Origin: DATKKX01 sp035542775 | Lineage (GTDB): Bacteria > Planctomycetota > Phycisphaerae > UBA1845 > UTPLA1 | Direction of reading: 5' to 3' | Assembly: GCA_035542775.1 (NCBI GenBank) | Contig: DATKKX010000093.1 | Span: 1 to 17,128, forward strand | DNA length: 17,128 nt | Part shown: piece by piece, positions 14,881-17,128 of the stretch | How positions within the stretch are numbered: position 1 is the first letter of the stretch | Layout: each line of letters opens with the position of its first letter | Program-made: the position numbers and the translations under genes | The notes under the pieces: generated by a model | Told to the model about the DNA's origin: nothing | The model's input: only the letters and a program-made list of their open reading frames with translations | Database searches by the model: none

Positions 14881-14901
14881 GCCGCGGGCGCTCCGCGAGG
14901 C
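14881..14901 (+). other. GC-rich stem-loop after the NrnA-like gene
   Basis: CGCGG (14883-14887) and CCGCG (14893-14897) pair around a 5-nt loop, with GCC/GGC able to extend the stem through a small bulge. It starts about 18 nt after the stop codon. No T-tract follows, so intrinsic termination is doubtful; it may mark a factor-dependent 3' end before the next gene. Confidence 0.25.
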
Positions 14902-14971
14902 ACTGTGGGCCGACCCGCGGTTGACGATATTACGTAGACGACACCGTGAGGGATGATCCTGAGGTCGATTC

Positions 14972-17128
14972 GTGGAACCTGATGTGACCGGCGGCAGCCT
15001 GGCGAATCTTGCGGACACGACGGCGCCGTTCCGCGGCCGCGGGTCGGTGCTCGCGGCGTGCATCATCATCCTTGCCGGATTTGTCGTCTATTGGAGCAGC
15101 CTCGGCCATCCGTTTCTGTTTGACGACGAAGAAGTCATTACCGAAAACGCCCACGTCCGGCGGCTGTGGCCGCTTTCCTTTGCCATGGGAGCCCCGGAAC
15201 AGTCAGCGGTATCCGGACGCCCTCTGGTCAGCCTGTCATTGGCGATCAACTATTATTGTAACGGTCTGAGGCCGGCCGGTTACCGTGCGTTCAACGTCGG
15301 CATGCATGTTCTGGCCGCCCTGGCATTGCTGGGCATCGTGCGCCGGACCCTGATATCGCCGCGCCTGGCGGCGAGATTCGGCGCGGACGCCACGTGGCTG
15401 GCGAGCATCGTGGCGCTGATCTGGCTGCTGCACCCCCTTCAGACCGAGAGCGTCACGTACATCACCCAGCGGTCCGAGTTGATGGCGGGGATGTTCTGTC
15501 TGCTCACGTTGTATTGCTCGATCCGCGGGTTCAGCTCGCGGCACGCCGCCTTCTGGTTTGCAGGCACGGTGCTGGCCTGCGGCCTGGGTATGTTGGTCAA
15601 GGAGGTCATGGTGACGGCCCCTTTGTTGGTGCTGCTTTACGATCGCACGTTTGACTCAGGCTCGTTCCGTCAGTCACTGCGGCGCCGGCCGATCTTCTAC
15701 GCCGTGATGGCGTGTACCTGGATCATCCTGGGGATGCTGATCGCCTCCGGCCCTCGCTCGGGCTCCGCGGGCTTCGGCCTGGAGCATCTCGGCCCCCTCG
15801 ACTATGCCAAGTCCCAGCCCGGCGTCATCCTGCATTACTTGCGGCTGGCCTTCTGGCCCGATTCCCTGTGCCTCGACTATCACTGGCCGGTGGCCGAGGG
15901 GATCACCGGCGTTTGGATGCCGACTGTGGCAATTCTGGCGATGGTCGCGGTCACGATTGGGCTCATGGTGTGGCGACCGCCGATCGGCCTCCTCGCCGCC
16001 TGGTTCTTTATTACCCTGGCCCCGACTTCGAGCATCGTTCCGATTCTCGATCTTGCCTTCGAGCATCGGATGTACCTGCCGCTGGCGGCGCTCGGCACGA
16101 TGTTGGTGGTCGCCGTGTACCTGCTGGCGCAGTGGATCGGACAGCAGCGGGTTTCCGCGCGACGCCTGGTCCGCGCGCTGGCCGCGCTCCTCGGAGCGGC
16201 GACCATTGCGGCCCTGGGCGCCCGCACGGTGCAGCGAAACGGGGACTACAGATCGCCACTGACCATGTGGGGCGACGTCCTCAGCAAGCGACCGGACAAC
16301 CCCCGAGCTCACAACAACCTGGCCAGCTACCTGTACGGGCATGGCCAACTCGACCAGGCCATCGAGCATTTGCGGGAAGCCTTGCGCCTCAAGCCCGACT
16401 ACGACATGGCTCACACCAACCTCGCCGTGGTCCTGGCCGACCACGGCGACCTTGAAGCAGCCCTCGAACACGGCGACAAGGCTGTGGCACTGCGACCGAA
16501 CTGGGCCGAGGTCCATAAGAACCGGGCCTACGTCCTCTTCGCCCGCGGCGACTTCGAAGGGGCGGCAACCGCCTACCGCCGGGCCTTGGAATTGGAGCCT
16601 TCGTACGCCGCGGCCCATCACGGCCTGGCGTCTGCGCTGCTGAAGCTCGGCCGCCCTGAAGCGGCGATGGACCAATACCGTCTGGCCATCGAGTTCCAGC
16701 CGGACAATGCCGAGGCCCACAACGATCTGGGGGCATTACTGGCCAAGCGAGGCGACAACGCCCGCGCGATCCGACATTACGAGATGGCGCTGGAGCTCCG
16801 GCCGGATTGGGCGGAGGCCCACTACAACCTGGGGCTGGCGATGGCCTCCAGCGGCAAGTTCAACGAGGCCGCAGCCAGCTACCGCCGGGCGCTCCGAATC
16901 AACCCCCATTATCTCCAGGCCCGCTTTAATCTGGGTAACGCTTTGCTGGCCTCCGGCCGCCCTGATCTCGCCGTCGAGCAGTATCAACTGGCCCTTGACG
17001 AGAAACCGGATTATTTCGAGGCGGACTGCAATCTCGGTACGGCGCTGAAAGCACTGCACCGAGACGATGAGGCGGCGGCCCGCTTCGCCGAAGCGATGCG
17101 CACCGCCCTTCAAAAGGGCCAGGAACTT
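14972..17128 (+). CDS. multi-spanning membrane protein with C-terminal TPRs, TMTC-like (3' partial)
   Basis: This open frame runs 719 codons from GTG 14972 to the window edge without a stop. GAGG lies 7 nt before the start. About ten hydrophobic helices (residues about 26-430) carry motifs of the PMT/GT-C-like and TMTC families: FDDEEVITEN, GRPLVSLSLAINYY, HPLQTESVTYITQRSELMAG and KEVMVTAPLLVLLYD. Eight consecutive 34-residue TPRs follow (about 445-717), the last partly degenerate. The acidic pair in the first loop is typical of GT-C catalytic sites, so it may transfer a lipid-linked sugar to protein, with the TPRs binding partner or substrate. Such proteins are common in planctomycetes, but bacterial members are mostly uncharacterised. 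The C-terminal end is unknown. Confidence 0.8.
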   Translation, partial: MEPDVTGGSLANLADTTAPFRGRGSVLAACIIILAGFVVYWSSLGHPFLFDDEEVITENAHVRRLWPLSFAMGAPEQSAVSGRPLVSLSLAINYYCNGLRPAGYRAFNVGMHVLAALALLGIVRRTLISPRLAARFGADATWLASIVALIWLLHPLQTESVTYITQRSELMAGMFCLLTLYCSIRGFSSRHAAFWFAGTVLACGLGMLVKEVMVTAPLLVLLYDRTFDSGSFRQSLRRRPIFYAVMACTWIILGMLIASGPRSGSAGFGLEHLGPLDYAKSQPGVILHYLRLAFWPDSLCLDYHWPVAEGITGVWMPTVAILAMVAVTIGLMVWRPPIGLLAAWFFITLAPTSSIVPILDLAFEHRMYLPLAALGTMLVVAVYLLAQWIGQQRVSARRLVRALAALLGAATIAALGARTVQRNGDYRSPLTMWGDVLSKRPDNPRAHNNLASYLYGHGQLDQAIEHLREALRLKPDYDMAHTNLAVVLADHGDLEAALEHGDKAVALRPNWAEVHKNRAYVLFARGDFEGAATAYRRALELEPSYAAAHHGLASALLKLGRPEAAMDQYRLAIEFQPDNAEAHNDLGALLAKRGDNARAIRHYEMALELRPDWAEAHYNLGLAMASSGKFNEAAASYRRALRINPHYLQARFNLGNALLASGRPDLAVEQYQLALDEKPDYFEADCNLGTALKALHRDDEAAARFAEAMRTALQKGQEL

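Noticed and set aside
15674..16720. 348-codon minus-strand open frame opposite the membrane-TPR gene
   Set aside because: It is a shadow of TPR and membrane coding sequence, with no recognisable protein family.
16275..17128. Tandem DNA repeat in the TPR region
   Set aside because: The 102-nt periodicity reflects protein-level TPRs; the nucleotide units have diverged and do not form a DNA repeat array.

Overview
The window is a GC-rich bacterial chromosome segment, probably from a Planctomycetes/Phycisphaerae-type organism. That lineage call is an inference. It rests on the divergent sigma-70 factor, a small exported protein and a CxxC..CxxC protein of types I associate with planctomycetes, a membrane-TPR protein of TMTC-like architecture, and frequent GTG/TTG starts. 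I see no tRNA, rRNA, CRISPR array, transposase, phage gene or obvious transfer boundary. Most of it is core metabolism and housekeeping, with a few poorly characterised genes between.

Layout. (1) 68-1635, minus strand: a sigma-70 family factor with a long structured leader, preceded by a small exported protein. (2) 1970-4633, plus strand: a large secreted protein with a sugar-binding-like N-terminus, a glycoside-hydrolase-like barrel and Ig/NEW3-like C-terminal domains. It converges on (3) a class I SAM methyltransferase at 4696-5592, minus strand. (4) 5709-6764, plus strand: an exported DUF1963/YwqG-like protein with two cysteine-rich halves. Its 3' end overlaps the end of (5) a minus-strand operon, galK-trpD-small Zn-ribbon protein (6726-9225). 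Its genes are joined by 4-nt ATGA overlaps and driven by the clearest promoter in the window (TTGACA-17-TAGAGT at 9287-9259). (6) 9304-14863, plus strand: an inosine-uridine-type nucleoside hydrolase, a CopZ-like HMA protein, a CopA copper ATPase, RibF (4-nt GTGA overlap with copA) and an NrnA-like DHH phosphoesterase. (7) 14972 to the window end, plus strand: a multi-spanning membrane protein with about eight C-terminal TPRs, cut by the window edge.

How they work together. GalK and TrpD belong to unrelated pathways (Leloir galactose use, tryptophan synthesis), yet the stop/start overlaps imply coupled translation. CopZ and CopA form a standard cytosolic copper-efflux pair. RibF and NrnA are commonly found near one another in the nusA-infB-rbfA-truB region of other bacteria, so here they look like a remnant of that cluster placed behind copA.

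I found no convincing new multi-gene system. The most worthwhile oddities are the dyad/hairpin leader of the sigma gene, the two-half CxxC DUF1963 exported protein, the degenerate glycosidase-like secreted protein, the galK-trpD-Zn-ribbon coupling, and a possible leaderless methyltransferase mRNA.
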